From positions 54,729 through 118,728 of the forward strand of contig CAZZFF010000003.1 in NCBI GenBank assembly GCA_964653485.1: a stretch of DNA of 64,000 nucleotides, read 5' to 3'. This document shows, piece by piece, positions 43,887 to 52,896 of this stretch. Source of the DNA: CAVQND01 sp964653485. GTDB lineage: Bacteria; Verrucomicrobiota; Verrucomicrobiia; Limisphaerales; UBA8199. Positions within the stretch are counted from its first letter, which is position 1. Each line of letters begins with the position of its first letter. Below the pieces are notes generated by a model, which made no database searches, was not told the origin of the DNA, and was given only the letters and a program-made list of their open reading frames with translations. The position numbers were made by a program, and so were the translations under genes.

Positions 43887-46025
43887 TCATTCGACCTTGG
43901 AATAGGTCAGCACCGTATCGCCCGGCTGGTCCGGGACGGAAACCGGCAGCCCGTTTTCCAGGAGCTCGCGGCCGAGGAACGTTTTTTTCTCGCCGGAATC
44001 GAGATTGGTGACGGCGTAGCGGGCCTCGGGCTCCAACCCCGCGAGCTTGAAGCGCGCCGATTCATAGACGCTCTTGTCGCGCCGGAAGGCCTGGACCAAC
44101 CCTTCGCCGTGCTCGGGCACATCGAATTGCCAGGCGATCCACAGCGCCGGATCGAGCGAGTACGGCGTGAGCGGGTAATAGTCGCCGAAGTAGCAATGCG
44201 CGTAGCGCCGCCACTGGCCCAACAGGCGCCGGATCAGGTCATAATTCAGGTCCCTCCGCCGCATGTCGAAGCAGGCCGTAAAGTGAGTGACCATAGTGCT
44301 CCGCAGGAGATAAGGCGAGAGCGCGCCCGAGCCGGTGCCGGTGCCCTGGAACGGGACCCAAAAGGAGAGTCCATAAGTGTGTCCCTGGTTGCCCACGGGC
44401 TCCATGATGTAATCGCTCCGGAGCAGAGGAACAGCCCGCCGCAGCGTTTCGAGGTCGTTCCGGCGGCCGCCCGAGGCGCAAGAATCGATGAGCATGTTCG
44501 GATGGCGCCGGCGCAACTCGTCCCAGTAGGCAAGGTAGCCGCTGACGTGGTGGTTCTCGGTCAGGCCCTGGCGGTCTTCCGCGTCGTGCTTCTGCCAGAA
44601 ACTCAGCGGGTCCATGTTGAAGTCCTGGCGGTAGAGGTCGATGCCTTGTTCCGTCAGGAGCCGGTCCACGTGGTCGGTGAGCCAGCGCCGCGCCTCGGGA
44701 TTGCCCAGGTCCAGCAGGCCCCCGTCTTTCCCGCCCAAGACCCACTCGGCGCGGTTTTCCGCCAGCCAGGTGCCGGGGTGGACCCGCTCCGGCTCGAACC
44801 AGACAATGGTCTTCACGCCCTTGGCGTGAGCGTGATCGCAGATGGGCCGAAGCCCGCCGGGAAACCGGTTCGTATCCACCTCCCAGGTGCCGGTCTTGGT
44901 CCAACTCCCGTCGCACCAATACCAACCGGCGTCCATCCACCAGTAATCCAAAGGCAACCGCTCCTCGAGGTAGCGGTCCACGAACAGCTTCTGGCTGGCG
45001 GTGTCAGCGTGGATCATTTCGCCGAATTGGTGGGAGCTGCAGCCCGCCATTTGCACCGGCGGCAGCTTGCCGCCCGGGCGCGGCAGATTGTGCGCCAGCA
45101 TCCAACGCCGCCAGAGGTTTTGGGCCCGAATCCAATCGCCTTGCCAAAACTGCAACACCATTAGCGGCGTGCGGACCTCTTCGCCGGGACGGAGCTTAAA
45201 GCGCGTTTTTTCCTGGCCGGCCCGGACCCGCAAGCCCGTCGCCTGGTCGCGCGTGAACTCCGCAGCCCACTGTCCCGGCCAGCCAACGACGACGATCAAC
45301 CCTTCGCCAGCCCATTGGAGGTTGAAATAAGGCAGGTCGCTATTGGTGGGGCGTCCGCCCGCCGCGCTGATGCGCTTGGCCGCTCCCGGCTTGAGCGTGG
45401 TCTCGAACGGCTCAAAATCGTTCGCCTGGCAGGGGCTGCCGGTAAAATGGTGCAGCACAAACTCGCCCTGGCCCGGACGCTCCAGGCCCAGGTCGAGCGC
45501 CAGCACGTCGGCCAGGACGGGTGTGTCCGCAGACCCTGTGTTCTTGAAGTAAACCGTCCACTCAACCGTCGGGAAATCCCTATAGGCCACCGCCTCGCAG
45601 CGCACCTCAAGCCCCGTGCGTTCGTCCGTATAAGTGAGCGTGTGCCCCACCCGCTCGGCATCCAGGTCCCGGCTGGCGTGTCCGGTCTTCCATTGCTTAA
45701 GCAACTCGGCGGACGGTTTCCCATCGTAAGTGAAGGAGAAAGGCGGCTCAGCCGTGAGTGGTTTGCGCCCCGCGCCTGCCGTCAGGGGCAGGTGTCCCAG
45801 CCGGACCTCGCGTCCGTTCACCTGCGCCGGATCATTGGTCGCCAAAACGTCGAGGCCGGCGCCTGGCCTGGCTAAGTCCGTCAGTCCTTTAAACTTGGCG
45901 GCAACCCAGTGGTCGGCTTCCGCCAGTTCGAGTTCAGTCGGAGCCACGGCCTGCGCGGTGAGGGACCAGAGGCAAACGGCGCTTGCCAGCGCCAGCAGGG
46001 AGGGTTTCAGGTTGTGTGTCTTCAT
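43887..46025 (-). CDS. Secreted GH36-type alpha-galactosidase-like glycoside hydrolase
   Basis: A 712-residue enzyme expected to remove alpha-linked galactose (or a related sugar) from oligo- or polysaccharides outside the cytoplasm. I chose the ATG at 46025 because it opens a clear signal peptide (MKTHNLKPSLL to LTAQA); the frame is open 28 codons further but that part is not signal-like. An N-terminal beta-sandwich precedes the barrel, which has WWMDAGWYW, IVWFEPERVHPG, LYRQDFNMDP (nucleophile Asp) and DSCASGGRRND followed by LRSDY (acid/base region). These are the GH36/GH27 clan D signatures. It lies between the GH42-like gene and the DUF3472-like gene on the same strand. Confidence 0.88.
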   Translation of the reverse strand: MKTHNLKPSLLALASAVCLWSLTAQAVAPTELELAEADHWVAAKFKGLTDLARPGAGLDVLATNDPAQVNGREVRLGHLPLTAGAGRKPLTAEPPFSFTYDGKPSAELLKQWKTGHASRDLDAERVGHTLTYTDERTGLEVRCEAVAYRDFPTVEWTVYFKNTGSADTPVLADVLALDLGLERPGQGEFVLHHFTGSPCQANDFEPFETTLKPGAAKRISAAGGRPTNSDLPYFNLQWAGEGLIVVVGWPGQWAAEFTRDQATGLRVRAGQEKTRFKLRPGEEVRTPLMVLQFWQGDWIRAQNLWRRWMLAHNLPRPGGKLPPVQMAGCSSHQFGEMIHADTASQKLFVDRYLEERLPLDYWWMDAGWYWCDGSWTKTGTWEVDTNRFPGGLRPICDHAHAKGVKTIVWFEPERVHPGTWLAENRAEWVLGGKDGGLLDLGNPEARRWLTDHVDRLLTEQGIDLYRQDFNMDPLSFWQKHDAEDRQGLTENHHVSGYLAYWDELRRRHPNMLIDSCASGGRRNDLETLRRAVPLLRSDYIMEPVGNQGHTYGLSFWVPFQGTGTGSGALSPYLLRSTMVTHFTACFDMRRRDLNYDLIRRLLGQWRRYAHCYFGDYYPLTPYSLDPALWIAWQFDVPEHGEGLVQAFRRDKSVYESARFKLAGLEPEARYAVTNLDSGEKKTFLGRELLENGLPVSVPDQPGDTVLTYSKVE

Positions 46026-46115
46026 TTTGGCCGATTGTCCCGACCAGGGAATCCGCCTTGCTATACCAGGGGCGCGCGCGCCAAACCACATTTTTCTTCC
46101 AGTTGACACGGTGGT

Positions 46116-49100
46116 TCACCGGAGTTTAAGCAATCGCACCTCAAGGGGCGCGAGGGTGAGCGGAGCGGCCGCCGGACTGCCGGTCAGGACATCCTGCGCC
46201 GCCACTGGCTGGCCGTCGCGCAGCAGGACTGCCCTCACCGGTTCCTTTCGGTAGTTGCAGAGGTTGACCACGGTTCCCTCGCCGGTTTCCGCGCTCCGCC
46301 ATTCCACGCCCCAGGCGGGTTGTGCGCCGGCCTCGCGCAACTCCACCGCGGGGCGAATATGCCATTCGGAAAACCTCGCCAGGACTCGTTCGCGCAGGGT
46401 CCGGGACGAAGTGGAGCCATGCTGGAAGGGGAGTTTCTCGGCGGCCGGCAGTTCTGGCCGCCGCTCGCGCCCATACTCGTCCCGAGCCAGCACGTCGTCG
46501 CCCCCGACCAACACCACGCGCCCCTTGAACTGCCGCAGCCCCGCCAAGGCCGCGCCGGAGAGATGGACGACGCCGGGCACAAAAACCACCGGGACCCGCG
46601 GGACGGACCCGGCCTCCAATTGGCGCTCCGTGACGAATCCGAGCTTCAGCCCCGTGAACGACAGGGCGGTGTAAAGCTTTTCGAGGCAGTCGCCGTAATC
46701 TCCATCATCCCATACCGAGGCCGTCACGCTTTGCAGCAGGAGCGCTTGCGCGGGGGCTTGTTGCAGAGCCGTGACCTCGAAGGCGGCCCGGTTGAGGTCG
46801 TGGTTGACGATGCCCACCGCTTCGGCGCAGGCCGGGCGGTGCATGATGCTGCCGACGAAGTCGCTCTTCGGGTCGAAGGTCCGCTCCCACACCCAGATGG
46901 CCGTCGCACTCTGGCCATGCACCGCCGCCTGCCAAAGGCCGGCGCGGACATGCGAGGCCGGAACGTAACGCGTGTCGCGATCCTCGATGAGATGGTTCTC
47001 CGTGTTGAGCACCGGCGCGTCCAACACCGACCGCTGCAGGTCGTGCCCCAAGGCGTTGAGCTGCCACCCTTGGGCGAATTCCCCGTCGGTGAAGTCGAAA
47101 AAGTTCACCGAGTCGTTCCCATTAATGTCGCTGAACCGGGCGAACAGGGTGGCATCGACGCCGTATTTCACGTCTCCGTCATTGATCATGGTCCAGGTCA
47201 TGGCCTTGGCGTGAACGGGCAACCCCGGCGCGACCTCATGCACGGCGTCGGCCAGCATCCGGTGCCAGTCCGCGAAGAACTCCTGGTTGAACCGGATGTA
47301 ATCCATCCACAAGGCCGGCGCGGGACGCGGGCCGAACGGATTGGGCAGCGGCGCCTCGGCGAAGGCCGTGAAGTTGGACCCGCACAATGAGTTCAAGGCG
47401 GCGATGGTTCGATGGCGCTTTTCAAGCCAAATCCGCCATTGGTCTCGAGCCGGTTCGCAAGGCTCCTCCTCGTTCACCGGCTCGTTCGAGAGACATATAC
47501 TCTGGAGAGCGGGATGGTCCTTTACCGGCGCCAGCGCGGTGAGGATGAACCGCCGCAGCAACTCCCGGCCTTCGGGCGCGTGCAGGCAGTACTGCAGGAA
47601 CCCTTCGCGATGCTTGCGCAACTGCGGCCATTTTTCCAGCGCCCAGGCCGGCATGTAGTGCGGGCTGATCAGCAGGGTAACGGCCACACCGGACTTCCGC
47701 GCGCGGTCCAGCGTCCGGGAGAGTTCTCGCATGGGAACCTCGTCGGCGCGGCCTTCGTTCGGGAAAACCCGGCTCGGTCCGAGTTCAATCTGGATGATGT
47801 TCACCCCGTAGTCCGGCCATTTCTCCATATCCGAGACGACCTGGTTAAAGTGCCCGTAGCCGGTGAAGAAAACCGGACGCTCCCGCGGGATGCCGCCGGG
47901 CAGTCGGGCCGGAGCCAGAAAGGAGCTGCTCTTGACGACAGGACGCTTGTCGCCGGTCCACCGTGGCACCGCGGGAAACCGTCGCCGCCCGGCCAATGCC
48001 TCTTTGAGCTCACCGCCCAGGCGCGCGGCCATCCGTTCCAGGTCGCCGACCTGCTCCAGAGAACGCCGGACTTCTCCGCCTCGCGCGTCTTCCTCGGCAT
48101 AGCCGATGAAGTTCTCGAGCACCGTGGCCGTGACCGCGGGATACGAAGGGTCCTCTCCCCGCAGCTTGACCGCCTGCAGGTCGGCTTTCAGCGCGGGCAA
48201 CTCCGTCTTCAACACGCCCAACCGCTCGATCGCGTTGCCGGCGGAAAAGAACCGGACCGCGGCGGCGGCGGTCGTATCCTCCCCGTGCTCCTCCTCCAGG
48301 CGCAAGCTCAACACGCGGGGCGCATCGCCGGCAGCCGCGCTTTCTCCTTTGACCAGCACCCGCCACACGCCCGCGGCAAGAGTTACGGTCTGGCGCAACG
48401 GCTCGCCGGCGTCCATTCGCGCTGAAAAGGCCCCCGCCACCGCCCGCGAACTGCTCAACGTGAAGGCGAGGCTGAACGGCCCGTCGCCCTGGACCACGGC
48501 CTGCGCCTCCTCCACTTCGAGGAACACCCGGTCTGCGTCTTGAAGCGGATCGGCCGTCGGCGTCGTCCCCTCTTCCAGTTTCACGTCGTCAATCCAGACG
48601 CCTGGAGTCGGGATCTCGGTGCTGATGCGCAGAGTGAAATCGCAGTCCTTCGCAGCCGGGGTAAAACTCTTCCAGATGCGCTGCCATCGTCCGTCGGCGC
48701 GCCCGGCCGGGGCGCGAAACTGCCAGTCACCGCCCCCGATCAGGCTCAGGATGCCGGGCGCATCCGACCTTACCCACGCGCTCATGGTGTAGGGTTTGCC
48801 TTCCGAGAGGCACACCGGTTGCGCCAGCCAGAGCATGCCATAGACATGGGCGCCGAAAGCGGTGCCGTTGGTGATGAGGAGAGATTGCCGGCCGCGATGA
48901 GATCGAGAGCGGTCCACCACGCACGCGGCGTCGGTATTGCGCCGGTCCCATCGCCATCCGGCTGGGGCGCCTGCGGAATCCACCTCCTCGAAGCCGGGAT
49001 TGGGCAGCAGGTTAAGCCCGCAGTGAACCGGTTCGGCAACGATCCCGCTCAGCCGGATGGCCTCGGCGCCCGGGGCTTGGGTCCAAGCAGGCGGCACGAA

Positions 49101-49235
49101 CAAGTTCGTCACCCATCCCACCATCGCCAGCCCGCGAACAAACCGGAGGGCGTCGAGCCAAAGCGCTCCGCGCGCTCGTTTCCGCACATCGAATCCCACG
49201 GGAGGCGCAACAGACCGGTTTCGAGACGCATTCAT
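46116..49235 (-). CDS. Secreted GH42-like (beta-galactosidase type) glycoside hydrolase with carbohydrate-binding domain
   Basis: A 1039-residue protein with a long N-terminal signal or anchor region (hydrophobic around residues 30-52). A CBM4/9-like beta-sandwich follows (LLPNPGFEE to VWIDDVKLEEG, about 75-225). The catalytic TIM barrel (about 440-850) contains LSNEPVNEE, where the Asn-Glu pair marks the acid/base, and LNTENHLIED, which could hold the nucleophile Glu. The W-x3-KRHRTIAALNSLCGS stretch is typical of GH42. A C-terminal flavodoxin-like part (GRVVLVGGDDVL) matches the trimerisation domain. It is probably the first gene of the three-gene minus-strand carbohydrate set, 90 bp upstream of the GH36 gene. 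Confidence 0.85.
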   Translation of the reverse strand: MNASRNRSVAPPVGFDVRKRARGALWLDALRFVRGLAMVGWVTNLFVPPAWTQAPGAEAIRLSGIVAEPVHCGLNLLPNPGFEEVDSAGAPAGWRWDRRNTDAACVVDRSRSHRGRQSLLITNGTAFGAHVYGMLWLAQPVCLSEGKPYTMSAWVRSDAPGILSLIGGGDWQFRAPAGRADGRWQRIWKSFTPAAKDCDFTLRISTEIPTPGVWIDDVKLEEGTTPTADPLQDADRVFLEVEEAQAVVQGDGPFSLAFTLSSSRAVAGAFSARMDAGEPLRQTVTLAAGVWRVLVKGESAAAGDAPRVLSLRLEEEHGEDTTAAAAVRFFSAGNAIERLGVLKTELPALKADLQAVKLRGEDPSYPAVTATVLENFIGYAEEDARGGEVRRSLEQVGDLERMAARLGGELKEALAGRRRFPAVPRWTGDKRPVVKSSSFLAPARLPGGIPRERPVFFTGYGHFNQVVSDMEKWPDYGVNIIQIELGPSRVFPNEGRADEVPMRELSRTLDRARKSGVAVTLLISPHYMPAWALEKWPQLRKHREGFLQYCLHAPEGRELLRRFILTALAPVKDHPALQSICLSNEPVNEEEPCEPARDQWRIWLEKRHRTIAALNSLCGSNFTAFAEAPLPNPFGPRPAPALWMDYIRFNQEFFADWHRMLADAVHEVAPGLPVHAKAMTWTMINDGDVKYGVDATLFARFSDINGNDSVNFFDFTDGEFAQGWQLNALGHDLQRSVLDAPVLNTENHLIEDRDTRYVPASHVRAGLWQAAVHGQSATAIWVWERTFDPKSDFVGSIMHRPACAEAVGIVNHDLNRAAFEVTALQQAPAQALLLQSVTASVWDDGDYGDCLEKLYTALSFTGLKLGFVTERQLEAGSVPRVPVVFVPGVVHLSGAALAGLRQFKGRVVLVGGDDVLARDEYGRERRPELPAAEKLPFQHGSTSSRTLRERVLARFSEWHIRPAVELREAGAQPAWGVEWRSAETGEGTVVNLCNYRKEPVRAVLLRDGQPVAAQDVLTGSPAAAPLTLAPLEVRLLKLR

Positions 49236-49321
49236 GCCGGGTATTCTGGTTGCAGGCGGCGGGACGTCAACCCATTCCTGGCGCCGCGCCGCGCAACCGC
49301 ACGATCAACGGTCGCCGAGTG

Positions 49322-49471
49322 CCCTGAGCGGGGTTACCGCCATCGCTGCCGACGGCAAACCACGGCCTCGCGCTTAAGACCAACGGCACTGTCGTGGCCT
49401 GGAGCGAAGACGATTACGACGAGAGCAGCGTGCCTGCAGGCCTGAGCAACGTAGTAGCATGTATGATATGA
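49322..49471 (+). pseudogene. Frameshifted RCC1-repeat protein remnant
   Basis: Short decayed piece of an RCC1-type beta-propeller protein. One frame gives SGVTAIAADGKP. After a one-base frame change from about 49367, a second frame gives LALKTNGTVVAW and then SSVPAGLSNVVA before a stop at 49469-49471. The typical intact repeat reads GLSNVTAIAAGGxHSLALKTNGTVVAWG. Only about one repeat is left, without a start codon or the rest of the propeller. Such proteins are frequent in some Verrucomicrobiota. The rest of the 287-bp space between the GH42-like and DprA-like genes shows nothing I recognise. Confidence 0.6.
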
Positions 49472-49522
49472 CCCATAAAAGGTCATAAGCGGTTTCGGAG
49501 CCAATGGTCCGAGATACGCACA

Positions 49523-50812
49523 TCACAGCAAGAGATCCGCCGCTCTCTTTGCTCGATAGCGCGGGGGTTTGCTGATTTTTTCCACCGCACCATCCGCAAC
49601 TAGCCTCTTCAGCCACACCGATGCTTGGGAATTTGAAATATCAAGCAGCTCGGCAACCTGTCTCTCAGTCTTTGGTTCAAGTAGCTCATGTCTGAGGATG
49701 CCGCACACCGAACTAAACAGCAGTTGTGACGGAGTCAGCTTTGTCTCGGATGGACTCGTCTGAGGCGCCAGAGCGGATGGAGCGTCAGAGACGTTGATTT
49801 CCTGTGAGGGTGGCGCTTCACGGAGTGCGAATGAGAGTGACTCCTGTTTCGGTTCCGCCGTAACCGCTCCTACGGCCGCGGAGAGAGCCTCACTGAGTTC
49901 CGAAGGGCTTTGCGGATCGGGCCACAGGCGCGCGCCGCGTTGCAGAAGCGCGGCATTGCCCTTGCCGGCGTCAGCGCGGTTGTGAACGAAAACTGGAACA
50001 AAGTGAAGCCGCTCCAACTGTTCGATGGCGCCGGCCCATGTCCCGCCTTTCTCAAAGTCTGAAGCCACCACGAGCGCCGCATCAGCCAAACCGTAGACCA
50101 CCTTGTTGCGGTGCATGGCGTGTCCGACGTTGAACCCTGCGGCTGGATCGTAAGGTGAAATCAGGATTAGCTTGCTATCCATCAAGGGCTCGCGATTGTC
50201 TCGAGCCAGGGCGCTCCGCTCCAGGCTATCCGACATCACGCCCACGGCCGTGCCCCCTACCCGGAGCGATCCATTCATGCCAGCGCGGTCAATTCCTTTC
50301 GCTCCTCCAGAAATGAGGGTGCGACGAGCTCCGGCCGCGAGTCTGCCAACGTTTTCGCTGTAAGAAATCAGTTCGTCGTTCACATGTCGGGAGCCGACCA
50401 CCGCCAGACCGCCCGAGTCAAGCAGTGCCGCGTTACCGCAGCCATAAAGGACCGGCGGCGCGTCCTCCCTAAGGCGTGCTTTGAGCCGGCGAGGATAGCC
50501 GGCATCGGCACGACTCACGACCCAAATGGCGCGAGCATTCCAACGTTCCACAGCCTGACTCAATAAAAAGCCACGTCCCAGCAAGCCTTCCAGCCGCTCA
50601 CGACCAAACATGGGCACGCAGAGGCCAATCGCCTCTGCGGCATCCGATCCGATGAGGTCCGAGGGCCGCCTTTGTTTCTCCCGCAGAAGTCTGGCGAGCC
50701 GGTTGTATTCACCGAATGTCAAAAGTTCCCAACCCAGATCGGACCGCCCTATGATCAGAGGAGCGGTCAGCAAAAGGATTGCCTGCGCATTAGGTGTCAG
50801 AGGCTCAATCAT
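49523..50812 (-). CDS. DprA/Smf-like protein with C-terminal winged helix (ShosA-like)
   Basis: A 429-residue Rossmann-fold protein related to DprA, which loads RecA on single-stranded DNA in transformation. Recognisable parts are LAVVGSRHVND, ISGGAKGIDRAG and HRNKVVYGLADAALVVAS (about 160-290). The C-terminus (about 360-429) looks like a winged helix (TERQVAELLDISNSQASVWLKRL). The start ATG at 50812 forms an ATGA overlap with the helicase-PRTase stop, so the two are translationally coupled. Housekeeping dprA is not usually found in such a setting. A DprA-like protein beside a phosphoribosyltransferase is the arrangement of ShosTA, where ShosA is the antitoxin. An antitoxin or DNA-sensing role here is inference. 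Confidence 0.82.
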   Translation of the reverse strand: MIEPLTPNAQAILLLTAPLIIGRSDLGWELLTFGEYNRLARLLREKQRRPSDLIGSDAAEAIGLCVPMFGRERLEGLLGRGFLLSQAVERWNARAIWVVSRADAGYPRRLKARLREDAPPVLYGCGNAALLDSGGLAVVGSRHVNDELISYSENVGRLAAGARRTLISGGAKGIDRAGMNGSLRVGGTAVGVMSDSLERSALARDNREPLMDSKLILISPYDPAAGFNVGHAMHRNKVVYGLADAALVVASDFEKGGTWAGAIEQLERLHFVPVFVHNRADAGKGNAALLQRGARLWPDPQSPSELSEALSAAVGAVTAEPKQESLSFALREAPPSQEINVSDAPSALAPQTSPSETKLTPSQLLFSSVCGILRHELLEPKTERQVAELLDISNSQASVWLKRLVADGAVEKISKPPRYRAKRAADLLL

Positions 50813-52896
50813 TCGTCGGCATTTGCGGTTGAGGCTAGGGCCAGTGGATGCACTGGCCCACTCCCATGAGTTCTTAAAAGATAAGCCGCGATGGTCATTG
50901 TCCATCTTGAATCTACCATATCATCCACCAACAAGACCGCGCCAGCCGGAACGGTGCCGTGGATCCTCAGCGAACCATCCACGTTCCGAGCTTGCTGAGT
51001 GCTGTTCTCCATTTGCTTCTGGGCCGGACGGTCGTCGGTTTTCTCCAGCACCGGATGAAATGGAAGATTCAACGCCGTTGCGAGACGGCGAGCGAACTTG
51101 GACACCAGTTCTGGGTGTCGCCGCGAGGGGATGCAGGCGACCCACGCTGGCGCCGGCTGCGGTGCCCAGGTTCGCACCATCGCCGCACAGGCTTCAACCA
51201 GTTGGTCAGCAAATCGTCCGTCGTGGGATTTCCCCTGACGCACCAATGAACCCCAGCCCGCGTCGCCCCACATACAAAGCACCCGGCCGGGTTGAGCCTG
51301 CCGTTCCACCGCGATTCGTCCGGTGACTCTCATGTGTGGCAACCCGCCAATCGGCCATTGACGGCGGGGTTCCAACGGCAGACTCGTGCGCCGCAAAAAG
51401 GCTACGGCCTCCCTCGCCAACCCGGGATCAAACGAAACGGGCAACGGAGCAACGCTCGGCGGGCGGTAAGTTCCCGGATCGCCATCGAGCGCACGAACGA
51501 GATACTCCATGTGACCCGACGTCAGCGCCACGTATTGCTGCATCTGCCGCTGCTCTGCCCGGCGCAATTCGGTGAGTCGCTCCGCGCGCTGCCAGAATGC
51601 TTCCGAAAGGTCGGCTGTCGTCAAAATCCATTTGCTTCCCTGCTTCACAACCGTGGCAGGCGACTCCAACGACATGAGTTGGAGTGCTTTTTCAATGCGT
51701 CCTTTCCGAACGTTCACCCTGCTTTGCAATTCGTTCACAGAAAGTCCGGGAGCCACGTCCCGAAGCGCATTCAACACAGATTCAACTTCCTGCCGCGACG
51801 GGAAGGCGCTGTCGATAAAAAAATCGTTGATGTCCGTTTCTTCCGATCCACTCAACAGAACCCCATGCGCCTCTGGAATCTGTCGGCCGGCTCGGCCCAC
51901 TTGCTGATAATAAGCGACCACCGAACCGGGCGTCTGGTAATGTATCACGAAAGAAAGATCGGGTTTGTCAAAGCCCATTCCCAATGCCGTGGTCGCCACC
52001 AACGCTTTGACGCGGTCTTGTAATAAGGCGGTTTCAAGTTCCACCCGCCGCTCGCCGGTTTCTCCACTGTAGGCTTCCGCCGGAATACCTCGAGATTGCA
52101 GCCAGCACGCGACTTGGACGGCATCACGCACGGTGAGTGTATAAATGATACCGCTGCCGCGGAGGTTTGGCAGATGTGTTGCCAGCCAAGCTAGACGAGC
52201 AGCTTGGCTAGCCATCCTTATTGTCTGGAGCAGCAGCGAGGGCCGATCCAGTTCACCACGCGAAACCGTCAGATTCGGACCGAGGACGGTTTGCAAATCC
52301 GCCAACACTCGATTGTTGGCCGTGGCGGTCGTAGCAAGCACACGCAGGTTGGGCGGCAATGTCCGCATGATCCGCTCAAGGAAGCGATAGTGCGGGCGAA
52401 AATCATGGCCCCAATCCGAAATGCAATGCGCTTCATCCACTACGAGCAACGAGATGCGCCCCGCCACCGGTCCAAGTACGTCCGCACGAAAATGTTCGTT
52501 GGCCAACCTTTCAGGAGAAATCAGCAGCATATCCACTTCATCGCACGCCAGCGATGCCTCCACTTCTTGCCATTTTTCCTGATTTTCAGAATTGATTGTT
52601 TTGGCACGAACGCCCATCCGCTCCGCTGCCGCGATTTGGTTCCGCATCAGCGCGAGCAGTGGTGAAATGAGAATGGCCGGTCCCATTCCTTGCTCGCGCA
52701 GCAGCTTGGCGGCGATGAAGTACACGAAGCTTTTTCCCCATCCGGTTTTTTGTACTACGAGCAGGCGCCCCCGTCCATCTACGATATGCCGGATTGCTTC
52801 TTCTTGCCCGCCCCGGAAACTTGCCGCTCGATTCTGCGCGCCGAGCTTCAGCAGTTCAACCGCACGTTGTGAATTGTATGGCATAGTTTCATTCAC
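50809..52896 (-). CDS. RecQ-like DNA helicase fused to a ComF/ShosT-like phosphoribosyltransferase domain
   Basis: A 695-residue fusion. Residues about 20-350 are a superfamily 2 helicase of RecQ type, with QKTGWGKS (51-56, Walker A, Trp where Gly is usual), DEAHCISDWGHDFRPHY and QQVGRAGR. A middle part (about 360-470) looks like a winged-helix region. The C-terminal about 110 residues form a type I phosphoribosyltransferase fold: CIPSRRHPELV, a Gln/Asn-rich stretch (QMENSTQQARN) and the PRPP-loop type motif VLLVDDMVDSRWT. I kept the GTG at 52896 because it makes a GTGA overlap with the upstream stop; the ATG at 52884 is the alternative. The whole unit has visibly lower G+C than the PKS genes, which fits horizontal gain. 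A role in phage defence or DNA stress is inferred. Confidence 0.88.
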   Translation of the reverse strand: MNETMPYNSQRAVELLKLGAQNRAASFRGGQEEAIRHIVDGRGRLLVVQKTGWGKSFVYFIAAKLLREQGMGPAILISPLLALMRNQIAAAERMGVRAKTINSENQEKWQEVEASLACDEVDMLLISPERLANEHFRADVLGPVAGRISLLVVDEAHCISDWGHDFRPHYRFLERIMRTLPPNLRVLATTATANNRVLADLQTVLGPNLTVSRGELDRPSLLLQTIRMASQAARLAWLATHLPNLRGSGIIYTLTVRDAVQVACWLQSRGIPAEAYSGETGERRVELETALLQDRVKALVATTALGMGFDKPDLSFVIHYQTPGSVVAYYQQVGRAGRQIPEAHGVLLSGSEETDINDFFIDSAFPSRQEVESVLNALRDVAPGLSVNELQSRVNVRKGRIEKALQLMSLESPATVVKQGSKWILTTADLSEAFWQRAERLTELRRAEQRQMQQYVALTSGHMEYLVRALDGDPGTYRPPSVAPLPVSFDPGLAREAVAFLRRTSLPLEPRRQWPIGGLPHMRVTGRIAVERQAQPGRVLCMWGDAGWGSLVRQGKSHDGRFADQLVEACAAMVRTWAPQPAPAWVACIPSRRHPELVSKFARRLATALNLPFHPVLEKTDDRPAQKQMENSTQQARNVDGSLRIHGTVPAGAVLLVDDMVDSRWTMTIAAYLLRTHGSGPVHPLALASTANADE

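Noticed and set aside
43731..45164. 477-codon plus-strand frame
   Set aside because: Shadow of the minus-strand GH36 gene, which has a signal peptide and catalytic motifs.
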